From: Ixodes scapularis
Taxonomy: Eukaryota > Arthropoda > Arachnida > Ixodida > Ixodidae
NCBI RefSeq assembly: GCF_016920785.2
Contig: NW_024609857.1
Location: forward strand, 128,767,094-128,831,093
DNA length: 64,000 nt
Reading direction: 5' to 3'
Positions 21,903 through 33,924 of this stretch are shown piece after piece. The notes beneath the pieces are model-generated. The model was given only the letters and a program-made list of their open reading frames with translations, ran no database searches and was not told where the DNA came from. Both the position numbers and the translations under genes were made by a program. Position 1 is the stretch's first letter. Every line of letters begins with the position of its first letter.

Positions 21903-22883
21903 TTGGCGTGCCTTAAAACTTTGACTAGGAATGCCCTGAGTATTAAATGCGTTGCGTGTGAAAACATTTACCACGTAGGAAAATGTTCCGGAACGACAAA
22001 AACATCTTATAAAAGCATGACTGCTGAAGCTGTAAAAACCTGGCATTATGCCACGTGCAAAACGCACACTAGGCGATCAAGCAGTCAGTCACCAGGCGAC
22101 CTGGTGACTCAGGATTCCCAAGACTGTAACTTGGTATCTGTCATGACTAGGATGTCAGAGATAGATAAGAAATTGACTGATGTACTGGGAAAGATAGAAA
22201 GTGTAGAAAAATCGCTTAGCGCACAGTCGAGCAAAGGCGACATCATGATGGAAAAAATAGAGAACCAAACAAAAACAGTGGAAAGAATAGAAAAGAGCTT
22301 GAATGAGCTCAGCACTAAATATGATGAGGTTCTCTCAACGCTAAAGACGCAAGAAAACACAATGAAGGAACTGAAAAAGAAATCAGATGACCTAGCAACC
22401 AGGCTGGAACAGAGTAACAATGAAATCGTCGAGCTCAGAAGTTCGCTAAACGAGGCTGAAATGTACTCTCGTAGTAAGAATATAGAGATTCACGGCATAA
22501 CGCAACAGCGGCACGAAGATATAACGAAGCTTGTTCAGGAACTCGCATCAAGACTTGAACTTCCAGTTCCCGCTCCCGAACAGATTAAGGCCGCACACAG
22601 GCTCAAAGCCAAGGAAGGAAAAGTCCCTCCGATCTTGGGTAGGTTCAAGGAAAAAGCGAGCAGAGACTTGTGGAGGGAGCAAAGGACAACACTCAGAGCA
22701 GAAGGAATCTACGAAAATATAACCAGAGCTCTTCGGAGCCTGTTTTGGGAGACAAAGAATGCGGCCAAAGAAAAGTCATACAAATTTGTATGGATGCGTA
22801 ATGGTAAAATATTTGTAAGGCAAAAAGAGAATGCTGCTTCTGTCCGAATCGAAAATGTGAGAGACCTGAACAGAATTCGTTAA
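21903..22883 (+). CDS. LINE ORF1 protein (zinc finger, coiled coil, RNA-binding domain)
   Basis: 326 residues, intact. Residues 1-65 carry a PHD-like Cys/His arrangement (CVACENIYHVGKC ... CKTH). About 75-190 is a heptad-rich coiled coil (EKIENQTKTVERIEKSLNEL). The C-terminal third, MYSRSKNIEIHGI to DLNRIR, resembles the RRM/CTD of L1-type ORF1 proteins, including AAHRLKAKEGKVPPILGRF. Such proteins coat the LINE RNA and act as nucleic-acid chaperones. One base separates its TAA from the ORF2 ATG at 22885. It is the only undamaged LINE gene here. Confidence 0.85.
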   Translation: MACLKTLTRNALSIKCVACENIYHVGKCSGTTKTSYKSMTAEAVKTWHYATCKTHTRRSSSQSPGDLVTQDSQDCNLVSVMTRMSEIDKKLTDVLGKIESVEKSLSAQSSKGDIMMEKIENQTKTVERIEKSLNELSTKYDEVLSTLKTQENTMKELKKKSDDLATRLEQSNNEIVELRSSLNEAEMYSRSKNIEIHGITQQRHEDITKLVQELASRLELPVPAPEQIKAAHRLKAKEGKVPPILGRFKEKASRDLWREQRTTLRAEGIYENITRALRSLFWETKNAAKEKSYKFVWMRNGKIFVRQKENAASVRIENVRDLNRIR

Positions 22884-23571
22884 AATGGACAACTCATTTC
22901 AATCATTCCCTGACTGGGATGACTTTATAGAACGTACTAAAGCAGATTATGAAAGTAGCTCTTTTACACTGTTGCATGTTAATATTAGAAGTATGCAGAA
23001 ACACTGGGATCAATTGAATGTCTACTTGTCAGACAGGTTGAGTAGCCTAGATGCGTTAATATTGACCGAAATCATTGTTGATGAGGCTGCCTCTGTAGGA
23101 TACAAAATTAAATAATTTCAGTTCACATTATCTTTGTCGTGAAAAACGTAAAGGGGGGTGTTTTGATGTTTGTACGGGATGACTGGGTGTCAGAGCGCCT
23201 GGAGACAACGTTTGCTACTGCAGAAGTGGTAGTAGCATCAATACACCGACAAAATGAGTCGTTTACAGTCTGCGCTGTGTACAGACCTCCAACCTACAAC
23301 GTAGCTCCCTTCTGCGAAGAATTCAGTTCTCTTTAAAAAAAATTTAACAATAACCCTCACCTGATTTTGGCAGGTGATTTCAACATAGACGCTAAAAACC
23401 TTTCTATGGTGGATCATCGGAGTACCTAAATATATTAGCTGAATTTGGATTGGAAAATACTATCCAAGACTATACGAGAGAGGAATGTTTAGGGGATAGC
23501 ATAACGAGAAGTTGAATCGATCATATCATTGTAAGAGTAAATGAAATGAGGGTATTATCTGGAGTTATTAA

Positions 23572-24993
23572 AGGGCCCCTGAAAAGAAAAAAAAAGTTTT
23601 TTTTTTAAACAGTCTGGTTGGGACACGCGTTTCAAAAAATGAATTTTACGCGAAAAAAAAATTTTTTTAGAGCAATATTGACGGCGAGAGATTTATTTGA
23701 AAATTTGCGCGCAATTTCCAGGTCATTCAGCTCGGCTTCTCATTGGTAACCATGGTCATTCAAATCGGCTTCTCATTGGCCAATAGAATGAGTGACAGCT
23801 TAGATGTTGGTTATAAAATCTTCGTGATCTCTTGAAATCGCCTTTTGAATTACATATTTTTAGGTTTAAGAAACAATCCATCGAATGAATGTCGCAATTG
23901 TTTACAAACGTTTTACAAAACCGTAACTTCCGTTCGGATGCTACAACAAAACAACAAACAAAAGCTTCGCCATTTTGTTTTCTGTCATGGTCGCCGTCTT
24001 CGCGTCTCGCGTTCTGAAGAGGGCTTGTTGCTTGTGTTAGTCAGTCATCGTAAGTACTTAGGAACTGGCGCGGGGTGACAGGTTTCTGTTTTTCTGCTCT
24101 TCTTTGCGCGATTCGTGTGTCCCGTTTACCCTATCTTTTGTTTGTTTTCTGGCGCGCGCCAGTGCCAATTTTTGTTTAGATGTCGGTTCCCGTAAAGAGT
24201 TTAGTGAGGTACGCCGCACGCGGCACCGCACTCAACGTTTAATAAAAAAATCAGTTACCACTGCGTGTCCTCGCGGCGGCTTGAAGGATCGTGCGGCTCG
24301 GACGAACTCGTCGAGGCACCCGCTTCGCCGCGGCGAAGCGGGTGCCTCGCGAGCGGTTGTCTCGCGGCGATCGGAGCGGACGCCTTCCGACTGGCGAGGC
24401 GTGTCCTCGTACGGGCGAAGGCCCAGCTGCTGGCAGCGTTGAAGCAACCGACGCTTCAGGTCGGGGTCCACCGCGACGACTATGTACTGTGTGTACGACC
24501 ACGGTGACCACGGTACGTGCACGATACGACGCGGTACGTCGTGCGACCGGCAAATACAGCGGCCAGGGGCTGTGTTCCGAATCTCCAAATGGATCCGAGT
24601 TTCTCCGGCGGATCGTATCACGTGACAGCACAGATTGAAAAACACTGTACGCAAGTAGGTTTTAGAACGCCAAGGGTACAAAACTTTTACCCTGGGGTAA
24701 GATCGAGTAAATTTTGGAACACGGCCAGGAAGTAGCAATGGCTCTCGTGCGGGGCGCAGCCAAGCCAAGAAAGCAGCCAAGCCGATCCACTACGAAGAGG
24801 CGGGGACTACCTCTCCTCCACGCGCCCGAAATGCCGAGAGAGAGAAAGGTGGAAAGGAGGTGACTACCGACTAAATTGCGTCTGGCGCAGTCAATATTGC
24901 TCTAAAAATTTTCGCGTAAAATTCATTTTTCGACACGCGTATCTCAACCAGACTGTTTTTAAAAAACGTTTTTTTTTTCTTTTCAGGGGCCCT
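23572..24993. mobile_element. TTAA-flanked non-autonomous DNA element, long copy
   Basis: It starts AGGGCCCCTGAAAAG and ends with the complement, flanked by TTAA (23568-23571, 24994-24997). Removing it plus one TTAA restores LINE codons GTT ATT AAA CAA AAA. Inverted ends extend about 120 bp (CAGTCTGGTTGGGACACGCG, AGAGCAATATTGAC). Unlike the 428-bp copy at 35112 it has a ~1.1-kb core, GC-rich at 24200-24740, with minus-strand open frames of up to 182 codons that I do not recognise. piggyBac-like targeting is inferred from TTAA only. Confidence 0.88.
24312..24349. repeat. Perfect 38-bp palindrome
   Basis: CGAGGCACCCGCTTCGCCG is followed directly by its exact reverse complement, with no spacer. 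It lies in the GC-rich core of the TTAA element. Confidence 0.95.
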
Positions 24994-26192
24994 TTAAACA
25001 AAAAGTTGCTGATCACTACTTTAGAATAACAACACTACTCCAAGAAAAGGATGGTGATAACTCGTATGTGGAAAATGAAAATGTAATTATTTTTGACAAC
25101 AGAAATATTGACATATTAATTCAAGCTTATGATTGGAATTCGCTGACCGAATATGACCATATCACTGCTTACCAACACCTAAGAGATAAATTCCAGGAAA
25201 TATATTCGAAATCAAGAAAAACGAAAATACTCAAGAAAAGAAAAGATAAAAATGTATGGATTGATAAAGATATAATGGAGCTCTGCTACTCAAAAGACAA
25301 GCTTTGGGAAAGATGTAAACAAAACCCAGGTAACCAGGTTCTGAGAGAGGAATTCCGAAAAATGAGAAATAAAGTAACAGCAGCGATACGGCTAGCAAAA
25401 AAGAAATATTTCCTGAATGAATTTAAAGGATGCAAAGGTAACTCTCAAAGAACCTGGGAACTTACACGACAGTTAACTGGTCTGATGGCAAAACAAAACA
25501 TTGATGAAGCAATCACAAAAACTTTTGGAAAAACAACAGATTTTCGAGCACTCGGAAACGTTTTCAATCACACGTTTATTGATACTGTACAAAGTTTAAG
25601 AAACATGATAAATATAAGTGAGCAGTCCGTTGTTGACACTAAAACTAATATGACATCAGCGTATTTGCTGTTGAGGACTGAGTACGGGCTAGAGGAAATA
25701 CTTTCTGGTATGTCTTTACTGAAGCCAGCCGGTCATGATCTAATACCAGTGCGGGACCTTTACTGTAATTTTGAGAAAGTGAAAAATGCTTTACTTGCGA
25801 TTCTTAATGGCATATTTGAAAGCGGAAATATTCCAGATGGGATGAAAGTGTCTATCATCAGACCACCATACAAAAAATAATAAAAAAAGAACTGAAAAAT
25901 TATAGGCCAATATCAATACTTCCAGCTCTAACTCATATCATGGAAAATCATTTAGCGAAAGTGATGACATCATTCTGTGACAAATTCTCTTTAATACACT
26001 CCTCACCAATACGGGTTTCGCAAACAAAAAAAAAAAAAACACGACTTTGTTGATGGAAAATTTTTCAGACATCATTTATCACTCGTTAGACAATATTCAA
26101 ATCGCTCTTGCACTGTTCCTTGACCTATCTAGAGCATTCGATACCATAGACCATTGAATTATGCTAGCTAAATTATACAGAATGGGTTTCAG

Positions 26193-27270
26193 GGGCCGGA
26201 GCGCCCGGAGCGCCCCTAGCGGACGCCACCGGCGCCGCGCATGGGCGATGGGGTGTGGGCAAGAATCTCGCCGTCGCCCATAAACAAACCATTGAAATGC
26301 GATGTTGTCGGCGTCGGTGTGAGTCCCCCTGCCCTTTTTCGCGTTCAAATTGTTGGATCTACGTCTTCCTGGCGATGTCTAACTATCTTGAGTGGCGTCA
26401 GCGAAATTACCGAGGCTCGTTACACCGCAAAACTTCGCGTAATTAATGTGACATGTGGCGATTCATTCCGCGTGGACGCCGCAGATTGTACGCTAAAGCC
26501 TGATTCGCACGATGAGATTTCGCTCGGAATTTTCAGTCACGACGCCGCTCGGGCTGCAAAAGCGTGAACCGTAGCTGAGATGGTCGACGACGATACTGAA
26601 AATCGCAAGCAGAATCGGACCAACTGAATTAGGCATAACAAGTCGGTGTTGGTCACTGGTAACAATTACCAAAGTCTCCTTGTATCTTCTGTTTACATCG
26701 AGCCTGCTTACCAACCTTCAAATTTAAGTCTTTTGAGGCCTGCACTTACTTCTTATCGCAAGTATCGGGCCAACATTTGGTCTACGGACCGGCGTCGTCT
26801 AAGAGAGCAGACGACAAGCAGAGACGTTTGAAAGAGCAGACGACAATTGGAACAATCAGGCGGCCGTTTGAACTTGAAGACGCACTGAACGTAGACAGGT
26901 GGTCCGCACAACTTGAGTTTTCTGGCGTTCATGTTGGAACAAAACAAATAAATCTGATGACCTCAAGTATCCGTGAATTCAGCCCAAAGTGCTTCTCGCC
27001 CAAGCAATCGTGGTCCGGTGGCGTCTGCTTTTCTCTTTTCACGGCACATATCCAGATTCTCGGACGAACCGAGCACGTGAAAACTGACCTTCAAACCTTG
27101 CTCGACACTTTTGGTATGGCCCCAGTCGCGGCGTTTTGACGAGAAGGCAGGTTTTTGTCTGGTTCCTTTCAAAACAACACAGGAATACACGTCTGGCATA
27201 GAGACTTCTGCCCACAGCCCCAGACCGGAAGTCCGACCGACGCGCCACCACCGCGCCGTGACGTCACAGA
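26193..27270. mobile_element. Unclassified ~1.1-kb insertion in LINE ORF2
   Basis: LINE coding stops after MGFRG near 26192 and resumes with FVYKPLKNYFKNRF near 27275. The inserted DNA is GC-rich at its ends (GGAGCGCCCGGAGCGCCCC left; GCGCCACCACCGCGCCGTGACGTCA right). No convincing TIR or duplication was found, so the borders are approximate. An open frame at 26777-27139 is unrecognised. Confidence 0.6.
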
Positions 27271-27537
27271 GATGAGTTCGTGTATAAACCTTTGAAAAAT
27301 TATTTCAAGAACAGATTTCAAATGGTGAAGCTTAAGGGTCAAATAAGTGACCCAATTCAAATGAAATTCGGCGTTCCACAGGGATCAACTCTGGGTCCTT
27401 TACTCTTTAACATTTATATTAATGGGATAGGTAATCTTAACCGTAAATCAAATCTATTCCAATACACAGATGACGCAGCCTTAATACTACCACACGAACA
27501 ATATAATCTCGCTGCTCCGATTTTTCGATGTGATATA

Positions 27538-30461
27538 GACCTTTGCAAAAAGAGCTCTCTGGCCGCCGCCATTTTGCGAATCGAGCGACCCCTATCAGCC
27601 AGAAATTTCTGGCACCCGCCTGAGCTGTGGAAACCCGGTCAGCGTGACTCCCCACCTGCATTTTGCATTCGGAGTTCGCCGGCTTTTCTTGGAAGTTTTT
27701 ACTTTATTCGTCTGTTTAAGATGCTTTCACTTTCTATGTTATCTTCCACGGTGAGAACCAGAGAATACCAAGGCTCGTAGCCTGCTCGGCCTTCGCAGGA
27801 AACGAACCAAGAGAGCGAACGTCAAGCAGCCTGCGACGCAGGCAGTTCGACGTTCTTGGAGGATTATTTTCCTTGAGATAATCTCCAAAAAGCCTTCCCG
27901 GCTGTGTTCCGGGTCTTCGCGAAAAATAGCTGATAGGGTCGGGTCCGGGGTGTGGGGACAGAATTAGCCCCGGGAGCGAACACAAGCGTCGCTGCGATCG
28001 CCGCGCCCTAATTGGGTGAGGAGTACCGTGACGTCAGGGGGAGGACTCCGCTCCGCGATCTCGCATCGGCTCGCTTCCCAGCACCGGTTTCCTGGTTTGG
28101 CGCTGTGTGCCGCCAGCTCTTCGAGGAGCTAGACTTCCTTTACCCGGTGTACAAGACGTTGAGTTAGGCCGATATTGACGTGCTTCCGTACATTTTATAA
28201 GCCTGCTGGTCCCTTTTACCTTTAAGATTGGGCTACAAATTTCGAAAGCTATCGGCGGAGGCAATACCGCCGATGAGCCTCCCCGTCCGTCCACACGACA
28301 CAAGGCAATTTTGCGAGGAGTCGGTGAAGTGGTGGTGCAAGTGTTTCAGACGTTGTAATTTTTTTCCTTGCAAGTTCATAATTTAGGACGATATTACATC
28401 CCGCTTTCAAGGCATTTGAAGTGGTATTTATATCATGGGCCTTTGGGTGGTCGGCAAATAAGCTCGCGACCCCGACTCTGCGCTGCCACTCTGCATGCGC
28501 TGATTCGCAGATGTTTTAAACGCCCTGCGTCTCATGATCTTTGAAGTGCTCGTGGAACAGGGTTGTTTTACATAAATGTAGCTTCTTCGTGAATTAATTA
28601 TATAATTTATACAAGTATTGAGGCATATTTCTTAGAAGATGCACTATTACTGGAAATTAGTTTGTATGGTAGCAGCAAGAACGGCCGAATTGCCCCCATT
28701 TGCCTGTAGATATCAATTGAACTGCCCAAAATATGCACAGCAATGGTGCCGTAATTTGGAATGTTTATAATTTTTTCTGACATTCTTTATTCCAGCCCTG
28801 GGTATTCGGAAAATACACCATTTAGTCTGAATTGTCATTTCCATTTAAAAGAGACACTGCTGCAGGTCCCCAAAAGCTTCCTCAGCCTCCAAACTCCCTG
28901 CAGCTGGACTCTCTGACAACTGAGGAAAACAGGAGTAAAAGCAAGCATTCGAACGCCTGTTCAGTGGTAGATGGAGTACTAGTAGCAGAAAATATGGAAC
29001 CTGTGAAGGGTGACAGTCTGCGTGAGAGAATCTTCTGGTATTTTAGCCTCAGGACAATTCGATTTAAGTAAAATCTAAATTTTAGGGCTTAAGGTACTAA
29101 TAACGAGCTAGACACCTTCGCTTACGTTTGTTATACATTACTTGAGGGTTGGTATAAACAAGTCCACAGTGTAGTCCATTGAAATACTATCCCAATCCAG
29201 CAAAGGTCAAATGCGAGCAATGTATATAATAAATGTTCCTTGTTTTTTTGTTGTTTTTTTTTTACTTTGCCCCTGCACTTGGGCTGTCTTACTTGTCTCT
29301 CCCCATGCCCAGACTGTATTTAGCATGTTGCTCGAGCAGCATGCAGCTTTTCTGCTTCGGCTATCTTGTTTAAAAACAGAGATACAAAAAGAAATAGTAT
29401 ACATAACCTGCCAATTCATTCAGACCATCAGCAGCATTTACTGTGCGAGATTTAAATCTATAGTGATGCTCCTGCAATGGTGGCCATATTTTCTTTATTT
29501 TCATATACCAGCTGTGATTCATGCGTTGCCTGCCCTGTCAACCATGCTTAAAATGTTGGTTGAAGTTTCGCCTGTAGCTTCAGGCCATACCTCAATAAAA
29601 ACACATATTAAAATTCACTCTTCCTGCGAAAAACGCGCACAAAAAAAAATTAATAGAAACGAGCGCGCCGACAGCTACCGTCGTCACAGCCTCTACAGGG
29701 CGAGCGGGGCGAGTCGGGGAAAAGTTCCCTCCTCGCCGTGACGTCACCCCGATTCGCCGTAAGGGGGCGCTACGCGAACTTCTCGGGGCTAATAGACACG
29801 TTCATTCATTTGCTTTGACGAAGCTGTGCAAAAAAGCTGCTCTCTTCTACATGTTCCCCAAAACACGCTGGGTTCCGTCCGATTGTCGTGAAGTGTCTAT
29901 CGTCGACACTGTATATTGGATATGCTGTGTTATTTGAGACCTTTCTCAAATCCTGTTCGGATAACGCGGCACCGTGGGGTACGTACAATATATGTTGTTC
30001 GATTGATGAGACTCATTGAATTTCATGTTGTGGGCGGGGAATATCCATGCAGTTCGGATATCCTGTGTGGTCAAATATTTTGACCTATATAGATTGACAC
30101 GGCTAAGTGTACGGTATCGTAAAACGATGAACATAAAATGAAACAAAGATTCCAGTTGCATTTGTTCTGTCGCGCACGGACTCACCAAAACAGCTTTCAT
30201 TTCTTTGTTTTTGTTCCCAAAAAATAGAGCACTGCTTCCTTAAAGACCTCTATAAATTATGTTCGCCACAGAACACAAAATAAAAAGAAAACGCGGCAAT
30301 TCAGCCGCTACCGGCGTCCGGAATTGCGCCTACGCAGGCTGCCACAGCTCACTGACGAGAAACTCCACAGCTCAGCGCAGTCGGGCAACACTGACGTATA
30401 CTCTCAAAACCAGGGACGCGCGCTGTAAATCTCTTCGTTCGAGACTGCCGCTGGAAAGGTC
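27538..30461. mobile_element. 2.9-kb DNA element in LINE ORF2
   Basis: Left GACCTTTGC and right GGAAAGGTC ends are flanked by TATA on both sides (27534-27537, 30462-30465). Removing the element and one TATA restores LINE codons reading FRCDIVELMSW. The interior includes an unrecognised open stretch at 28832-29071 (FPFKRDTAAGPQKLPQPPNS...) and GC-rich segments near 27560-28100 and 29650-29800. The inverted repeats are very short; no transposase was identified. Confidence 0.75.
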
Positions 30462-31365
30462 TATAGTGGAACTCATGAGTTGGTCTAAAAATAATTTTAT
30501 TGTTGTCAATAGCGACAAGACTAAACTGATGTGCTTTCGAAACCCTCATAAACATGTTCCATTTGATGTTCCTATATTTCTTCATGATCGACAGTGTCAT
30601 CAGTGCAACTGCCAAAGAAAATGTTAAAACAATACCCTATCTTGGTCTCCATTTAGACGAAAATGTTACATGGGGTAATCACATTGAACAAATTACACAA
30701 AAACTTCGTGTTGTCTCAGCATATCTTTATAAGCTGAAAAGCGGCTGTGACATCAATTTAAGGAGAGAGGTGTACCTTTCACTGGGGGAATCTGCACTCC
30801 GTTACGGTATTACAATATACGGAACATGCGCTAAATACAAACAACACAAAATCGATAATATCATAAATAGATGGGTTAAAAATATAGTATATAGCCTTTT
30901 GGAACTGAAGAAAGAATGAATGCAGTCGAAATATTATCTTTTGAAAATGTATTTAAATTTGTTGTTTTAACCAGCCACTATTTCTCCAGTGAGTTCAGAG
31001 ACATACCAAACAGAATAAAAACACTCCGACTCACAGAAACCTATACCATTCCAAAGATATATACGAACTACGGAAAAAAAAACAAAAAACAGACAGTATG
31101 TTCCTGAGATATTTAACAACTTACCTAAAGATCTCCTTAACCTGTCATCCAAGAAGCAGATGAACAAGAAGATAAAAGTGTGGTGTTTTTCTGTCTAGTG
31201 ATGCAGTAAACGATAAAAGATGTACTATCGGAAACAATATGAGCGTGAACGCGCCTCCGCATGTCGCCGCTACCTGAGGCGCCGCCCTGCGGCGCCATTG
31301 TGAAGTTTTGCGCATGCGTGTAGAAATCCTGTCGCTGTTCTCGCTTTGACTGTCAACCCCCGTCT

Positions 31366-31605
31366 GTCGTCTGCTATGCGCGCGCTGGCGGCCGCTCGTG
31401 CTACCGTCTGCTATGCGACTCATGTGCGCGCTGGCGGCCGCTCACGCTGTCGTCTCCTATGTGACTCATGTACGCGCTGGCGTCCGCTCGTGCTGTGGTC
31501 TTCTATGCGACTCCTGTATGCGCTGGAGCCGCTCACGCTGTTGTCTCCTATGCGACTCGTGTTCGCGCTGGCGTCCGCTCGTGTTGTCGTCTGCCGCACA
31601 ACATT
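31366..31605 (+). repeat. 46-bp minisatellite inside the MITE
   Basis: About five units start GTCTSCTATGYGACTC and contain GCGCTGGCGKCCGCTC. The right inverted repeat carries only one to two units, so the array expanded on one side. Confidence 0.75.
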
Positions 31606-31835
31606 GCGTGCTCCGGCGGACACACGCGTTTTCTACGCGAGTTGTGTTTGCCCTGGACAGCTCGTCCTTATATGCTTGCATTATCCGGTTCACCGTTTTC
31701 AGCGGTCTTCCAGCCATGCTGGATATAGCTCTCTGAAAGTAGCCTCGGAGGGACAGCTCAACTGTGTTGATCCGTTGGTTGTCAGGAACTCTAGCCATCT
31801 TTCACTCAACTGAATGTTTCCCGGGCTCACCGTAG

Positions 31836-31836
31836 C

Positions 31837-31866
<30 letters not shown>
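31836..31866 (+). repeat. Poly-G tract
   Basis: About 27 consecutive G. Tracts this long are commonly length-variable or mis-assembled. Confidence 0.9.
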
Positions 31867-31867
<1 letters not shown>

Positions 31868-32261
31868 TTGTGGGGATCTTATTGTAGTTGAACGCTAAGC
31901 TTTGCAGATATTTTGTCTTTATTCCATTTGTTTGTTGTCGCTGTATCTCGACCCAATGAAAGAAGCCCGCTACTTATCACGTATTAAATGTGGGCATTGC
32001 GTTATCGCACAGGAAACTCGTGAATCATGTTAAGTTGTTTGTCTGAGTTGTGACGGAAATACGCGAGTCGCATAGCAGACGACAGCGCGAGCGGCCGCCG
32101 GCGCGCGCATAGCAGACGACAGACGGGGGTTGACAGTCAAAGCAAGAACAGCGACAGGATTTCTACACGCATGCGCAGAACTTCACAACGGCGCCGCAGG
32201 GCGTTGCCTCAGGTAGCGGCGACACGCGGAGGCGCGTTCACGCTCATATTGTTTCCGATAG

Positions 32262-32799
32262 TACGTAGGTACTGATTTGTGGAAATTGTTTGTTTGATGT
32301 TTCTTCGGTTACCACCGACTGAGTTTATTATTGCATTCGATGTTACTTATCGCATAGACTTGTTATTAGTTCGTTACCAGTGACTGACTGTTTTTCATTG
32401 TTGCATCTGTTGTTTAATTTCGCGTTGAATTTTGTTAATAGCACGTGAACTCTCGTAGCTGCCTGTACTGGTTTTGTGCTTTTCTCTCATTTTTTTCCCT
32501 TATCATATAGGATGTTAAGTGCCGTATGTGCTTGTGATTCATTTAATCGTGAATTATATTTATGTCTACAAGATAAATATAATTACTGCCATGTCCCGCA
32601 TACAAGCGTTCTACGCTTAAGCGGGCTGGATTGTTTGCCGGTTTTTGATTGAAAACAAACTTTATCCTTATCCTTATCCTTATTCGTGGTAATTTACGGC
32701 GTGCTAAAGAACGCTACTACTTCAAGGTGTTCAAGGCAGCAGAGGGGTGTACGGACGTCACGTAGAAGGAGTTAAAATTCTCTTTTAAAGCGGAATCGT
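32262..32799 (-). repeat. Unassigned sequence with a LINE-like 3' tail
   Basis: On the minus strand (GATAAG)3-like repeats at 32661-32684 precede AAAGTTTGTTTTC, resembling the simple-repeat 3' tail of a non-LTR element. No coding region was seen. Confidence 0.35.
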
Positions 32800-33830
32800 T
32801 AATCAATTTCAATGAATAAAATAGTGCGTAACGCTGTTGAACTAACCGAATGTTCTTGGGCGAACGCTTCTAGCCTGTATTTTGTGAATATTGGAAGCGG
32901 GATTGTTACTGTAAAGTATTGCGTTTTTGATGATAGAAACAGAAGCTCAATTTTTTTAGATCCGGTTGTAGAACCTGAGGTCATTAATGTAATTTTTCAA
33001 CTTAAGAAAAGTGGAGCTTGTGACGTGGATGGCTTACAAATAAGGCCTGTTAATTATGTTGTTCGTTTATTAGCATCAGTGCTAATGCATATATTTAGTC
33101 TTTCTTTGATGACTGGTGTCAGTACTACACAAGAAGGTGAGTGTAAATGTTATAGGTAATTACATACCGATTTCTATATTGCCAGTATTTTCTAAAGCAC
33201 TTGAAAAGGTACTTCATACACGTATAACTAATTTTTAAGCTAAGCATGAATTGATATGAGTTTGGTTTTATAAAGCATAAATCTACCGTGGCTGCACTAC
33301 TCGTCCAGAAAGAATTCATCTTGAAATTTTTGAAGAAAAAAAAAAATGTTCTTGGAGCATTCATAGACTTCACAAAGGCTTTCGATTGACTCACTCATGA
33401 AATTTTACTAGCAAAGTTGGATACATATGGGATACGAGGGCATGCTTTGCAGTGAGCGAAGTCTTACTTACAGCATCGAATGCAATTAGTTTATATTGAT
33501 GAATATTCGTCAAGTTCGAAGCGTATTCTTACTGGTGTTCCACAGGGATGTATAATATATCGTTTTCTTTTTAATATTTACGTTAATGATATTGTAAATA
33601 TTAACTCTGGTGCAACATTTATCAGCTATGCCGACGACACTAGTTAGCTTTTTTTAGCTGAAAATGTCGATGTGCTATTTGACATGGCAAATCAGGCGTT
33701 TTCTGCATTAGCAACTTGGAGTGGTATTAATTCACAACAAATTAACGTAGAAAAAACAGAAGCAGTGCTTTTTCGCCCAAAACATAAGCTAGTAACAATT
33801 ACAAGAGATATCATTTTGAACTTGTCACAT
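32800..33830 (+). pseudogene. Second LINE fragment, reverse transcriptase only
   Basis: Frames joined by several shifts read FQLKKSGACDVDGLQIRPV, SILPVFSKALEKVLHTRI, AALLVQKEFILK, FIDFTKAFD, SYLQHRMQLVYIDEYSS, LTGVPQGC, YADDT near 33630, and INVEKTEAVLFRPKHK. This is the RT domain of a different non-LTR element from that at 21288. It is 5'-truncated, with stops at 33379 and 33454. It ends near 33830 in a TG-rich simple repeat. Confidence 0.8.
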
Positions 33831-33924
33831 AGAGATTGCTTTTGTGTGCGTGTGCGTGAAGGTGTGTATGTGTGTCTATATGCGCGCGTGCTTGTTATAG
33901 CCGGTGACAGGTCAAAAATAAGCG

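Larger units (their letters stand above)
21288..31195 (+). mobile_element. L2/CR1-like LINE, nearly full length, with three nested insertions
   Basis: Order on the plus strand: 229-bp promoter monomers (21288-21790), ORF1 (21903-22883), ORF2 from 22885 with endonuclease and reverse transcriptase, ending near 31195 with NLPKDLLNLSSKK...VWCFSV. Foreign DNA interrupts ORF2 at 23572-24993, about 26193-27270, and 27538-30461. Net LINE length is about 4.5 kb. Clade is judged from ORF2 (FLDLSRAFDTIDH, GVPQGSTLGPLLF, YTDDA) and from the PHD/coiled-coil ORF1. ORF2 also has stops and frameshifts. Confidence 0.82.
22885..31195 (+). pseudogene. LINE ORF2 (endonuclease-reverse transcriptase), broken
   Basis: The apurinic endonuclease begins FTLLHVNIRSMQKHWDQLN. 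A shift before 23139 leads to VCAVYRPP, then GDFNID near 23372 and IDHIIVR. RT starts after 25000: SGMSLLKPAGHDLIPV, IPDGMKVSIIRPPYKK, a shift at 25878, NYRPISILPALTHIMENHL, FLDLSRAFDTIDH, GVPQGSTLGPLLFNIYING and the catalytic-box variant YTDDA near 27465. The C-terminal part resumes at 30466 (VELMSWSKNNFIVVNSDKTK). Three DNA elements interrupt it, and stop codons at 23113, 25878, 26156 and elsewhere show it is inactive. Confidence 0.85.
31225..32261. mobile_element. TA-flanked MITE with ~215-bp inverted repeats
   Basis: It starts CTATCGGAAACAATATGAG and ends with the complement, flanked by TA. Inverted similarity extends about 215 bp, to around 31440 and 32045. It inserted just beyond the LINE 3' end. 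The interior has a 46-bp minisatellite and a G tract. Tc1/mariner-type mobilisation is inferred from the TA target. Confidence 0.88.

Noticed and set aside
24232..24780. Real 182-codon minus-strand gene
   Set aside because: Overlapping long frames on both strands are expected in this GC-rich palindromic stretch; kept only as an observation.
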